Part shown: positions 26,053 through 34,479 of the stretch, piece by piece
Layout: the number at the start of each line of letters is the position of its first letter
Position numbering within the stretch: position 1 is the stretch's first letter
DNA from: Pseudomonas lurida
Lineage (GTDB): Bacteria; Pseudomonadota; Gammaproteobacteria; Pseudomonadales; Pseudomonadaceae
DNA length: 64,000 bases
Direction of reading: 5' to 3'
NCBI RefSeq assembly: GCF_002563895.1
Contig: NZ_PDJB01000001.1
Coordinates: 3,331,501-3,395,500 of the forward strand
Notes under the pieces: generated by a model
The model's database searches: none
Told to the model about the DNA's origin: nothing
The model's input: only the letters and a program-made list of their open reading frames with translations
Position numbers and translations under genes: made by a program

Positions 26053-26820
26053 ATGTCCAAGACCAACCTGTTCGACCTCGACGGCAAGATTGCTTTTGTC
26101 TCCGGTGCCAGCCGTGGTATCGGCGAGGCCATTGCCAAGTTGCTGGCCCAGCAAGGCGCCCACGTCATCGTGTCCAGCCGCAAGCTGGAAGGCTGCCAGC
26201 ATGTCGCCGACGCGATCATCGCTGACGGTGGCAAGGCCACGGCGGTGGCCTGCCATATCGGCGAGATGGAGCAGATCACCCAGGTATTCGCCGGTATCCG
26301 CGAGCAGTTCGGACGCCTGGATATCCTGGTCAACAACGCCGCGACCAACCCGCAATTCTGCAACGTGCTGGACACCGACCTGGGTGCATTCCAGAAGACC
26401 GTCGACGTGAACATCCGTGGTTATTTCTTCATGTCCGTGGAAGCCGGCAAGCTGATGCGCGAAAACGGCGGCGGCAGCATCATCAACGTCGCGTCGATCA
26501 ACGGGATCTCCCCAGGCGTGTTCCAGGGCATCTATTCGGTGACCAAGGCCGCCGTGATCAACATGACCAAGGTATTCGCCAAGGAATGCGCGGCGTTCGG
26601 TATTCGTTGCAATGCCCTGCTACCCGGCCTGACCGACACCAAGTTCGCCTCGGCGCTGGTGAAGAACGATGCGATCCTGAAAATGGCCCTGGCGCAGATC
26701 CCGCTCAAGCGCGTGGCCGACCCGAGCGAGATGGCCGGCGCGGTACTGTTCCTCGCCAGTGACGCGTCCAGCTACACCACTGGCGTGTCGCTGAATGTGG
26801 ACGGCGGCTTCTTGTCCTGA
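26053..26820 (+). CDS. SDR-family NAD(P)-dependent oxidoreductase
   Basis: A 255-residue classical short-chain dehydrogenase. Cofactor motif SGASRGIGEA near residue 16, NNAATN near residue 95, catalytic Ser in NVASING and YxxxK in YSVTK, and the C-terminal TTGVSLNVDGGFLS. The stop and ribosome site (AAGGAA) place it directly after the kinase-like gene, so the two are one operon. Its substrate is probably a hydroxyacyl derivative by context; this is inference. Confidence 0.92.
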   Translation: MSKTNLFDLDGKIAFVSGASRGIGEAIAKLLAQQGAHVIVSSRKLEGCQHVADAIIADGGKATAVACHIGEMEQITQVFAGIREQFGRLDILVNNAATNPQFCNVLDTDLGAFQKTVDVNIRGYFFMSVEAGKLMRENGGGSIINVASINGISPGVFQGIYSVTKAAVINMTKVFAKECAAFGIRCNALLPGLTDTKFASALVKNDAILKMALAQIPLKRVADPSEMAGAVLFLASDASSYTTGVSLNVDGGFLS

Positions 26821-26830
26821 CCCCTCGCTT

Positions 26831-27283
26831 CTAAGGTGCACAAACATTCGGCGGCTGTTGCCGAAAGCCCACCGCCAGGCGGTTCCAGCCACTGATGCTG
26901 GACACCGCCATGGTCAGGTCTACCAGTTCCTGCTCACTGAACTCCACCCGCACGGCTGCAAACAGCTCATCGGATACCGTCGAGCTCGGCAGCGTCGCCA
27001 CCGACTCGCTCCAGGCCAATGCGGCCTTTTCCCGCGCCGTGAAGAACGGCGAATCACGCCACACGCACAAGGCGAACAGGCGTCGCTCGGTTTCGCCGTG
27101 CTGACGTGCCGCCATCGAGTGCATGTCTGTGCAGAAACCACAGTGATTGAGCTGCGAAACGCGGATCTTTATCAGCTCCAGCAAAGGTTTTTCGATGGAC
27201 AAGCCAAAGGTGGTCGCTTCCAGCATCAGCATGCCCTTGAGCGCTTGCGGCGAGGCGGTGTAGTAATCCAGGCGAGGTTCCAT
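26831..27283 (-). CDS. AhpD-like carboxymuconolactone decarboxylase family protein
   Basis: A 150-residue protein of the AhpD/CMD fold. The redox motif NHCGFCTDMH places Cys48 and Cys51 with His55, the ExxxCxxCxxxH-type pattern of alkylhydroperoxidases. The start is ATG 27283 (MEPRLDYY). It is divergent from the MocR-type regulator gene, a frequent pairing in Pseudomonas, and probably belongs to its regulon. Possible role: peroxide or electrophile detoxification. Confidence 0.9.
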   Translation of the reverse strand: MEPRLDYYTASPQALKGMLMLEATTFGLSIEKPLLELIKIRVSQLNHCGFCTDMHSMAARQHGETERRLFALCVWRDSPFFTAREKAALAWSESVATLPSSTVSDELFAAVRVEFSEQELVDLTMAVSSISGWNRLAVGFRQQPPNVCAP

Positions 27284-27438
27284 GGGACGTTTCTCTGGCG
27301 GCGAATGCAATGACAGTCCAGCCTAGAGTGCGCAAGGCATCAGCTCTATAGCCAATCGGCCGGTTTATGCAGAGACCATTTTGAGCCTGTCACGCACGCG
27401 CGTAATCTTGGCGCAGATTGAATGCTCCGGGATAAGAC

Positions 27439-28872
27439 ATGGAACTGCACGTGGTGATCAATGGCCGCAAGGATCTGGCCGAACAGCTCTACCAACAGTT
27501 GCGCGAGGCCATTGGTTCCGGGCGCCTGGCCGCCGGTGCGCAATTGCCGCCCAGTCGCCTGCTCGCCGAACAGTTGGGCGTGTCGCGCAAGACCGTGTCG
27601 GACACCTACGCCACCCTGACTTACGAAGGCTTGCTGATCGGCAAGACCGGCCGCGGCACGTTCGTCAACGCCCGCGCACCGCAGTCCGAACGTGTGCAAA
27701 CCGCGACCGACCTGGCCTGCGCCGCCAACCTGGCGAAGTGGCAATCGCTGCCATCGCCCATGCGCCACCCCACCCGTGACAGCACGCTGCGCTATGAATT
27801 TATTGGCGGTGCCACCAGCCGCAATCAGTTCCCCCAGGATGAATGGCGACGCTGCACCCAAGATGCGCTGCGACGCATTGCCCAGAACAGTGGTTTCTAC
27901 AGCCAGCCTGAAGGCTTGCCGGCTCTGCGCAGCGCAATCGCCGGGCATATCGCGTTCTCACGCGGCGTCAACTGCCGCGACAGCGACATCGTGGTCACCA
28001 ACGGCGCACAACAGGCGCTGGACCTGATTGCCCGCGTGGTACTGGAACCGGGCAGCATCGTCGCCATGGAAGACCCCGGCTACAGCCCCGCGCGCCAGAT
28101 GTTCATGGCGATGGGCGCCAGCGTGGCGAGCGTGCCGGTGGATGCAGAGGGTATCCGAGTCGATCAGATTCCAGACGGCACACGGCTGATCTACGTGACG
28201 CCCTCCCACCAGTTCCCCCTCGGCATGCCCATGAGCGTACCGCGCCGTGAAGCCTTGCTGGCACGGGCGTTCGCGCTGGGCGCGATCATCATCGAGGACG
28301 ACTACGACAGCGAATTCCGCTACGAGGGCCGGCCTACCGACTCGCTGCAGAGCATGGACACCCGCGGCGTGGTGGCCTACGTCGGGACCTTTTCGAAAAC
28401 CCTGCTGCCCGAATTACGCCTGGGCTACGCAGTGCTGCCGCCGGCGATCTACGGCGCGGTGCTCAAGGCCAAGCAACTCACCGACCAGCACAGCTCGACG
28501 CTGCCGCAATGGGCCCTGGCCAAATTCATCAGCGAAGGCTACTTGCTCAAGCATATCCGCCGCTGCCACACGGTGTACGCCGGACGCCGGGAACGCATCC
28601 TGCAGCGCCTGGCGGGGGATTTGGCGCCCTGGTTCGAAGCGGTGCCTACCGTCGCCGGGTTCCACATGGCCGCGCTGTGCAAAGTGCCCGTGAACATCCC
28701 GCTGCTGATGGAGTTGGCGCGTCGGGTCGAAGTGGGCTTGTACCCCCTGGATGTGTTCTTCCACGATGCGCCAGTACGCCAGGGCCTGATCATCGGCTTC
28801 GGGGCCATCGAGACCCTCGACATCGACCCGGCGCTGGACAAGGTCCGCGATATCCTCCAGCAGATTGGCTAG
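27439..28872 (+). CDS. MocR/PdxR-type GntR regulator
   Basis: A 477-residue fusion of an N-terminal GntR winged helix (PSRLLAEQLGVSRKTVSDTY) to a fold-type I aminotransferase-like domain from about residue 110. The pyridoxal phosphate Lys is in YVGTFSKTLLPELRLGY, and the DDYDSEFRYEGRP segment is typical of the family. MocR proteins sense PLP-linked ligands and usually bind direct repeats next to their targets. Two identical ATTGGTC direct repeats before the next two genes are good operator candidates. Confidence 0.93.
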   Translation: MELHVVINGRKDLAEQLYQQLREAIGSGRLAAGAQLPPSRLLAEQLGVSRKTVSDTYATLTYEGLLIGKTGRGTFVNARAPQSERVQTATDLACAANLAKWQSLPSPMRHPTRDSTLRYEFIGGATSRNQFPQDEWRRCTQDALRRIAQNSGFYSQPEGLPALRSAIAGHIAFSRGVNCRDSDIVVTNGAQQALDLIARVVLEPGSIVAMEDPGYSPARQMFMAMGASVASVPVDAEGIRVDQIPDGTRLIYVTPSHQFPLGMPMSVPRREALLARAFALGAIIIEDDYDSEFRYEGRPTDSLQSMDTRGVVAYVGTFSKTLLPELRLGYAVLPPAIYGAVLKAKQLTDQHSSTLPQWALAKFISEGYLLKHIRRCHTVYAGRRERILQRLAGDLAPWFEAVPTVAGFHMAALCKVPVNIPLLMELARRVEVGLYPLDVFFHDAPVRQGLIIGFGAIETLDIDPALDKVRDILQQIG

Positions 28873-28887
28873 GGGATTTTCCACCGG

Positions 28888-28924
28888 ATTGGTCATTGGT
28901 CCTGTCGCCACGAGGCTCTAGCCT
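28888..28924 (+). promoter_or_regulatory. ATTGGTC direct-repeat operator and promoter, copy 1
   Basis: ATTGGTC at 28888-28894 is followed directly by a second ATTGGTC at 28895-28901. The second repeat supplies a -35-like TTGGTC, and TAGCCT (28919-28924) lies 17 bases further on as the -10. The same geometry recurs before the cupin gene. This is a likely MocR-type operator serving the gene at 28958. Confidence 0.65.
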
Positions 28925-28957
28925 GTGCACTGACACCCGACCTCGGAGACCATCGCC

Positions 28958-29239
28958 ATGCCAGCCTGTGCCTACAACACTGTCCATGTCCGCGCGGCGG
29001 CCGGGCGCTCAAGGGAACTGGGCGAGCGCCTGCAGCAGATAGCCGAAGCCGTGCGCTGCGCGCCCGGTTGCCTGGATTACGCCGTGCAGCGCGACCCGCT
29101 GGACCCCGACCTATGGACCGTCAGCGGCCATTGGCGCTGTGCCGAACAACTCGTCGCACACTTCCAGTTACCGGCCCTGCAAGGGTTTATCGAACTGACC
29201 AGTGAGCACCTGGCGCGCCGCCTGGATTTCGACCACTGA
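28958..29239 (+). CDS. Antibiotic biosynthesis monooxygenase (ABM) domain protein
   Basis: A 93-residue single-domain protein of the ABM/YgiN dimeric alpha-beta barrel fold: YNTVHVRAAAGRSRELGERL at the start, then CAPGCLDYAVQRDPLDPDLW and HFQLPALQGFIE. Members are cofactor-free monooxygenases or quinol-related enzymes. It sits under an ATTGGTC-repeat promoter just after the MocR gene, so it is probably part of that regulon together with the AhpD-like and cupin genes. Confidence 0.85.
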   Translation: MPACAYNTVHVRAAAGRSRELGERLQQIAEAVRCAPGCLDYAVQRDPLDPDLWTVSGHWRCAEQLVAHFQLPALQGFIELTSEHLARRLDFDH

Positions 29240-29242
29240 GGC

Positions 29243-29303
29243 ATTGGTCTCCTGGTCTTCGCCAGGATTGGTCATTGGTCACCCAGGCATGGCGGCGTAG
29301 GGT
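29243..29303 (+). promoter_or_regulatory. ATTGGTC direct-repeat operator and promoter, copy 2
   Basis: ATTGGTC at 29267-29273 and 29274-29280 are adjacent, with an extra copy at 29243-29249. TTGGTC in the last repeat and TAGGGT (29298-29303) are 17 bases apart, exactly as in copy 1. It precedes the exported cupin at 29336. Confidence 0.65.
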
Positions 29304-29335
29304 GAAGAGGTCTCGAACTACTCGGAAACTTCGTC

Positions 29336-29740
29336 ATGAAACGACTGCTCGCTGCCTCGCTGATGCTCGCCTCGCTCAGTGCCTTCGCCCACGAACCGGT
29401 TTACAACCAGGAGTCCATCAAGGTGCTCCAAGAGCACGCATTGGCCAATGTACCCGGCAAGAAAACCATCATGCTCACCGTTGACTACGCCCCTGGCCAG
29501 GCCACCGTGCCCCACAGCCACACCGGCACCGCCGTGGCCTATGTGCTGGAAGGTGCGATCACCTCGCGGGTGAATGACGAGAAAGCGAAAACCTACAAGG
29601 TGGGCGAATCGTTCTACGAACCCGCGGGTTCGCGGCACTTTGAATCGAGTAATGCCAGCCAGACCAAACCGGCCAAGTTGTTGGTCGTGATGGTGCTGGA
29701 TGACAAGGCGGAAGTACTCACGCCCCTGCCAAAACAATGA
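29336..29740 (+). CDS. Exported cupin-domain protein
   Basis: A 134-residue protein with a clear signal peptide (MKRLLAASLMLASLSAFA, cleavage before HEP) and one cupin barrel with metal ligands in VPHSHTGTAVAYVLEGA and EPAGSRHFESSN. It acts in the periplasm. The promoter carries the same direct repeats as the ABM gene, which points to shared control by the MocR-type regulator. Substrate unknown; similar small cupins are linked to aldehyde or electrophile stress in pseudomonads. Confidence 0.88.
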   Translation: MKRLLAASLMLASLSAFAHEPVYNQESIKVLQEHALANVPGKKTIMLTVDYAPGQATVPHSHTGTAVAYVLEGAITSRVNDEKAKTYKVGESFYEPAGSRHFESSNASQTKPAKLLVVMVLDDKAEVLTPLPKQ

Positions 29741-29746
29741 CCCCCC

Positions 29747-29930
29747 TGTAGGCGCAAGCTTGCCGGCGATAGGGGAGTAACATTCGACCCTTTCACTGGG
29801 TGAAAAACCGCCATCGCGGGCAAGCCAGCTCCCACATTTGGATCGCGGCGTAACAGTTAGATTGCAGTCGCCTGACTGGCCGCCTTCGCGGGCGTGTTGG
29901 ATCACCGGCAAGCCGGCTCCTACAGGTCTA
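29747..29930. repeat. Cluster of degenerate REP sequences
   Basis: Three REP-like cores lie between the cupin gene and tag: a degraded forward copy at about 29747-29772 (TGTAGGCGCAAGCTTGCCGG), an inverted copy at 29811-29836 (GGGCAAGCCAGCTCCCACA) and another inverted, diverged copy at about 29903-29925. They fill the intergenic gap and serve as a transcription buffer between convergent genes. Confidence 0.75.
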
Positions 29931-29949
29931 GCCGCGTAAGGTCAGTGAC

Positions 29950-30579
29950 TCAGGGTCGCTTGAACTGGCGGCGCAGGTTTTCGATCCGCTCGCGGCAGGC
30001 GCACCCTTCAAGGTGGTCATTGACCATCCCCATCGCCTGCATCAATGCATACATCGTGGTCGGCCCCACGAACGTCCAGCCGCGTTTCTTCAAGGCTTTG
30101 GACAAACGCACCGAGGCAGGCGATGTGGGATTGCCCGTCCAGTAAGCCAGGTCCACCCGTGCCGGACGCTCTTCCTCACGCGGTTCGAACGCCCACAACC
30201 AGCGTGCCAGCGAACCGGTCTCATCCACCAGCTCACAGGCCCGGCGCGCATTGTTGAGGGTGGAAACGATCTTGGCCCGGTTGCGCACGATGCCCGGGTT
30301 CTGCATCAGCCGCTCGATATCCGCTTCGCCGTACTGCGCCACCCGGCGAAAATCAAACCCTTCGAACGCCGCCCGGAACTGCTCGCGCTTGCGCAAAATG
30401 GTGATCCAGGCCATGCCCGCCTGAAAACCCTCCAGGCAGATCTTCTCGTACAGCTGGATATCATCCGCGACCGGCACGCCCCACTCACAGTCGTGGTAAC
30501 GCGGGTACTCCGGCGCGGCGGTGCGCCAGGCGCAGTGGGTCAGCCCGTTGGCGTCAGTGATCAGTCCTGGCGTGTCCAT
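29950..30579 (-). CDS. tag: DNA-3-methyladenine glycosylase I
   Basis: A 209-residue base-excision glycosylase that removes 3-methyladenine from DNA. Zinc-snap ligands are visible: Cys16 and His29 near the N terminus and the NDHLEGCAC segment near the C terminus. The EKICLEGFQAGMAW motif and FVGPTTMYALMQA match Tag. The start is ATG 30579. It is convergent with the cupin gene and divergent from the carrier gene. Confidence 0.95.
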   Translation of the reverse strand: MDTPGLITDANGLTHCAWRTAAPEYPRYHDCEWGVPVADDIQLYEKICLEGFQAGMAWITILRKREQFRAAFEGFDFRRVAQYGEADIERLMQNPGIVRNRAKIVSTLNNARRACELVDETGSLARWLWAFEPREEERPARVDLAYWTGNPTSPASVRLSKALKKRGWTFVGPTTMYALMQAMGMVNDHLEGCACRERIENLRRQFKRP

Positions 30580-30666
30580 CCATCACCTCATAGGCCGAGC
30601 GGGCGATGATAAGCGAAAAAATTTGCACACGGCCAACCGCTCAAGCGTCGCGCTTACCGACCCACT

Positions 30667-30732
30667 GGTCAGACCGGGACCTGCCAACCGTCAAATAATC
30701 GCTTGTGGTTTCAAAAATACCGGGCGTAGACT
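30667..30732 (+). promoter_or_regulatory. FadR-type operator candidate and promoter of the carrier gene
   Basis: GGTCAGACC at 30667-30675, within ACTGGTCAGACCGG, has the GGT-N3-ACC core bound by FadR-subfamily GntR regulators such as PdhR and LldR. Further on, TTGTGG (30703-30708) and TAGACT (30727-30732) form a promoter with an 18-base spacer. The GntR gene at 32285 just after the carrier is the natural candidate regulator. Confidence 0.45.
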
Positions 30733-30811
30733 GGCCCCGCACTGGACTTACCGGTATGACCACAACAATTAAGCCCTGGAACCACCAGGGCACCGAATAG
30801 AGATCCCTCCC

Positions 30812-32122
30812 ATGCTCAGATGGTGCTCGCGTTCGATTTTCCTGCAAGTCGTGATTGGCCTGATGCTCGGCATAGCCTGCGGCCTGGCCCTTCCCGAATT
30901 CTCCTCGCAACTCAAACCCCTGGGTGACGGCTTTATCAAGCTGATCAAAATGCTGATCGGCCTGATCGTGTTCTGCGTGGTGGTCAGCGGTATTTCCGGC
31001 GCCGGCGACTTGAAGAAAGTCGGGCGAATCGGCCTCAAGTCGGTGATCTACTTTGAGGTCCTGACCACCGTCGCCTTGGTGATCGGCCTGGTCATGGCCT
31101 TCAGCACCGGTATCGGCACCGGCGCCAATATCCACTTGGAGCAGTTGTCGTCTGCCGGCTTGAATGAACTGGCCGACAAGGGCCAGCACATCCGCGGCAC
31201 CAGCCAGTTCCTGATGGACCTGATTCCGAACTCAGTGATCGGTGCCTTCGCCGACAACAACGTGTTGCAAGTGCTGCTGTTCTCGGTGCTGTTCGGCAGC
31301 GCGCTGAACCTGGTGGGCGAAGCGGCGTCGGGTATCTCGCGGCTGATCAACGAGCTGAGCCATGTGATTTTCCGCATCATGGGCATGATCGTGCGCCTGG
31401 CCCCCATCGGTGTCTTTGGTGCGATTGCCTTCACCACCAGCACGTACGGCCTGGACTCCCTGCAGCACCTGGGCAGCCTGGTGGGCCTGTTCTACCTGAC
31501 GTGCTTTGCCTTCGTCGGGCTGATCCTCGGCCTGGTCATGCGCCTGTCGGGCCTGCGCATGCTGCCGCTGCTCAAATACCTGCGCGAAGAACTGCTGATC
31601 GTGATGGGCACCGCCTCCTCCGACGCCGTGCTGCCACAGATCATGCGTAAACTCGAACATCTGGGTATCGGCAGCTCCACGGTGGGCCTGGTGATTCCAA
31701 CGGGGTATTCGTTCAACCTCGACGGTTTCTCCATCTACCTGACCCTGGCCATCGTATTCATCGCCAACGCCACCGGCACTCCGCTGTCGATGACCGACTT
31801 GCTGACCATCCTGCTGGTATCGCTGATTACCTCCAAAGGTGCCCACGGTATTCCGGGTTCGGCACTGGTGATTCTGGCGGCGACACTCACGGCGATTCCA
31901 GCGATTCCAGTGGTCGGCCTGGTGCTGGTGCTGGCGGTGGACTGGTTCATGGGCATCGGCCGCGCGCTGACCAACCTGATCGGCAACTGCGTGGCGACCG
32001 TCGCCATTGCGCGCTGGGAGAAAGACATCGATATCCAGCGTGCCAACAAGGTCCTCGATGGCCAGCAAGGCTACGCGTTCCAGGCGAAGAAACCGGTGTT
32101 GCCGGCACATCAGGAGTTCTGA
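30812..32122 (+). CDS. DctA/GltP-family dicarboxylate:cation symporter
   Basis: A 436-residue inner-membrane carrier of the dicarboxylate/amino acid:cation symporter family, with eight helices and two re-entrant loops. The signature segments are GTASSDAVLPQIM, PTGYSFNLDG and TSKGAHGIPGSALVIL. The family normally has SSSEAALP in the first loop; the SSDAVLP variant and the IPG in the last loop suggest a substrate other than the classical C4 acids. Two FCD-type GntR regulators follow, which often control uptake of organic acids. Confidence 0.88.
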   Translation: MLRWCSRSIFLQVVIGLMLGIACGLALPEFSSQLKPLGDGFIKLIKMLIGLIVFCVVVSGISGAGDLKKVGRIGLKSVIYFEVLTTVALVIGLVMAFSTGIGTGANIHLEQLSSAGLNELADKGQHIRGTSQFLMDLIPNSVIGAFADNNVLQVLLFSVLFGSALNLVGEAASGISRLINELSHVIFRIMGMIVRLAPIGVFGAIAFTTSTYGLDSLQHLGSLVGLFYLTCFAFVGLILGLVMRLSGLRMLPLLKYLREELLIVMGTASSDAVLPQIMRKLEHLGIGSSTVGLVIPTGYSFNLDGFSIYLTLAIVFIANATGTPLSMTDLLTILLVSLITSKGAHGIPGSALVILAATLTAIPAIPVVGLVLVLAVDWFMGIGRALTNLIGNCVATVAIARWEKDIDIQRANKVLDGQQGYAFQAKKPVLPAHQEF

Positions 32123-32141
32123 GCAAGCGACACGGTTCAAA

Positions 32142-32231
32142 TGTGGGAGCTGGCTTGCCTGCGATAGCGGTGGGTCAGCCCACAAAACTATCAACTGATA
32201 GTCAGCCATCGCAGGCAAGCCAGCGCCCACA
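32142..32231. repeat. REPIN (paired REP palindrome)
   Basis: TGTGGGAGCTGGCTTGCC at the left and GGCAAGCCAGCGCCCACA at the right form a 90-bp inverted pair with a short internal hairpin (CTATCA/TGATAG). It lies between the carrier stop and its regulator gene and belongs to the same sequence group as the array at 19.7-20.9 kb. Confidence 0.88.
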
Positions 32232-32284
32232 TTGGCTCAACGCCAGTTTAATTATTGTATTGGCAACTTAAAGGAGTGTACGAC

Positions 32285-32986
32285 GTGATCAGCACCTCAA
32301 CCGTCGTCAATTCAGTCGTAGAAAAACTCCGCGCCGCCCTGGCGCGTGGCCAGTGGCGGCGCGGTGAAATGCTGCCCGGCCAACGTGAGTTGGCCGAACA
32401 GATGGGCATCAGCCGCCCGAGCCTGCGCGAAGCGGTGATCGTGCTGGAAACCCTTGGCCTGGTGCGCTCCATGCCCGGCAAAGGCGTGGTCGTGCTGGAA
32501 ACCGATGTCAGCGAACCGCAAGCCCATGATGCCGTGGCCGCTGCCAGCCTGGAGGACATCCTGCAACTGCGCTACACCCTCGAACCCTTCATCGTCGGCC
32601 TGGTCGCCCAGACGATCAGCAGCAAGGAGGTCGGCCAATTGCGCCTGACCCTCATGGACATGCGTGAAGCCCTCGATGCCGGTGATGCACAAGCGGGGAT
32701 GAACGCCTATATCGGCTTCCACGAAGAACTGTTCGCCCTCACCTCCAACCCGATTTTCCAGAACGTGGTGCAACAGACCAGCAACGCGCTCAAGCAAAGC
32801 GCCCAGGTGCTGCGCAACTCCCCCGAGCACCTGGCGGAGCGCCTGCAGGAAAACGAGGCCGTGGTGCGCGCCATTCGCAACAAGAACAGCGCCTTAGCCA
32901 GTGCCGAGATGCGCCGGCATATCCTCCAGGAAGGCCTGCGCATGGGCATTCGCCTCAACATCCCGGACGACCATCTGGGCAGCTGA
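32285..32986 (+). CDS. FadR-subfamily GntR regulator (FCD domain), first
   Basis: A 233-residue regulator: winged helix (PGQRELAEQMGISRPSLREA) followed by an FCD ligand domain with the RYTLEPFIVGLVA and later His residues that usually bind a metal and an organic acid. The start is taken as GTG 32285, because AAAGGAG lies at good spacing; GTG 32276 is also in frame. Position after the carrier gene suggests it controls that gene. Confidence 0.88.
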   Translation: MISTSTVVNSVVEKLRAALARGQWRRGEMLPGQRELAEQMGISRPSLREAVIVLETLGLVRSMPGKGVVVLETDVSEPQAHDAVAAASLEDILQLRYTLEPFIVGLVAQTISSKEVGQLRLTLMDMREALDAGDAQAGMNAYIGFHEELFALTSNPIFQNVVQQTSNALKQSAQVLRNSPEHLAERLQENEAVVRAIRNKNSALASAEMRRHILQEGLRMGIRLNIPDDHLGS

Positions 32987-33003
32987 TTTTTCGGAGACCG
33001 GCC

Positions 33004-33717
33004 ATGACCGCACACGCCCTGCAACGCGCACCTGCCACCACCGCCCTGCCCGCCATGCGCTTGGTGGCCGGCAAAAAGCCCTCGGTGGATGACATCTACC
33101 CACGTCTGTTCGACGCCATTCTCGAACAGCGCATCGCGCCGGCCAGCCGCTTTACCGAAGAGAGCCTGGGCGAGACCTTTGGCGTGAGCCGCAGTGTGAT
33201 TCGCCGGGTACTGGCCAAGCTGTCACACCAGCAAGTGATCATCCTGCGCCCGAATCAGCGCGCCCAGGTGGCTGCGCCCGATAACCAGCAGACACGGCAG
33301 ATCCTGGAAGCGCGGCGCATGACCGAAATCACCATGGTGCAACTGGCCTGCGCCCAGGCCACCCCCACCCAGCTACGCCAATTGCGCGAGCTGATTGGTC
33401 GCGAACGTGAGTGCATCGAACGTGATCAGCGCGGACCGGCGATTCGCTTGTCAGGGGAGTTCCACCTGCAACTGGCCGCCATGGCCGGTAACGCACCGTT
33501 GGCGCAGTTCCTCAACAGCCTGGTGCCTCTGACTTCGTTGATCATTGCCCAGTATGAAGCGCAAGCCTGCACCTACTGCGCCTGGCAGGAGCATGTGGCG
33601 ATTGTCGATGCCATTGAACGACGTGACGTGAGCAGTGCGGTGAAGCTAATGACCCAGCATTTGGATCACCTGGAAGCCAAACTGCTGAGTCGTGACAGGC
33701 AAGATTGCACGCGCTGA
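33004..33717 (+). CDS. GntR regulator with FCD domain, second
   Basis: A 237-residue regulator starting 17 bases after the previous one, hence co-transcribed. The wHTH reads ESLGETFGVSRSVIRRVLAK, and an FCD domain follows (EARRMTEITMVQLA, GEFHLQLAAMAGN, WQEHVAIVDAIERRD). It resembles regulators of nucleobase or organic acid metabolism. Two successive GntR genes with different sequences suggest two separate effectors rather than a duplication. Confidence 0.87.
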   Translation: MTAHALQRAPATTALPAMRLVAGKKPSVDDIYPRLFDAILEQRIAPASRFTEESLGETFGVSRSVIRRVLAKLSHQQVIILRPNQRAQVAAPDNQQTRQILEARRMTEITMVQLACAQATPTQLRQLRELIGRERECIERDQRGPAIRLSGEFHLQLAAMAGNAPLAQFLNSLVPLTSLIIAQYEAQACTYCAWQEHVAIVDAIERRDVSSAVKLMTQHLDHLEAKLLSRDRQDCTR

Positions 33718-33824
33718 TGTGTACCGATTGCGCAGGCATTTTGGGAAGACGCTGACAGTCAGACGGGCCGCTGACCAGCACAATGACTTTTACCCAGAAG
33801 CCATACGCGCAGACCCATACCGCC

Positions 33825-34460
33825 ATGAAAGCCCTTGCCCTTACGTTGCTCACTACCACGCTCATTGCACATTTGGATGCCTACGCACAGACGACTGATA
33901 CGCCGGCTACCGACGAACAGATCATTACCCCTGGACACCCCGTGTGGTTGCTTGAGCAACCCGACGCAGTCAGCCCGGCACTGACCGCACGGACCTTTGG
34001 CACCAGCCAGTACGGCGATTATCGCGTCAAGGCTCTCCTGCAAATCAGCTGTCACCCACACGCCCCGAAGGCCAGTCTCACACTAGAGATCATGCCGCCA
34101 TTGTTGGGTTTCGACAGCGATCCGTTCGAAGGCAAGGATGCCAGCGCCAACGGGCCGCTGCGTGTCACGACCGGAACACGCCCCGCTGTCGATCACTGGG
34201 TAAACGGTGTTTGGAATGCCGGCGGGGCTTTCCAGGTCAATACGCTTTTTGCGCTCAGCACCGCAGTTTCGCGAGAAGAGCTAGCCTATTGGGTCAGCGA
34301 CGCCTCACGCGGCCAAACAGTAGAGTTTTCGCTAACGCCCGCCACAGACGACGGCAGGTCACTGACCGCCAGCTTCTCATTGCCAGAAAACAACCGCGGG
34401 TTGGAAAAAATCGTCCAACCCTGCCTCAGTGACACTTCAACCAGCCCTGTAGAGCCCTGA
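33825..34460 (+). CDS. Exported hypothetical protein
   Basis: A 211-residue protein with a signal peptide (MKALALTLLTTTLIAHLDAYA, cleaved before QTT). The mature part has two cysteines, in LLQISCHPHA and IVQPCLSDT, that could form one disulfide. I do not recognise a domain. The start is set at ATG 33825 because it gives a clean signal peptide; ATG 33783 is also in frame. It is convergent with the LOG-family gene, 19 bases away. Confidence 0.7.
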   Translation: MKALALTLLTTTLIAHLDAYAQTTDTPATDEQIITPGHPVWLLEQPDAVSPALTARTFGTSQYGDYRVKALLQISCHPHAPKASLTLEIMPPLLGFDSDPFEGKDASANGPLRVTTGTRPAVDHWVNGVWNAGGAFQVNTLFALSTAVSREELAYWVSDASRGQTVEFSLTPATDDGRSLTASFSLPENNRGLEKIVQPCLSDTSTSPVEP

Positions 34461-34479
34461 CGCGACTGCACCCGCGGCA

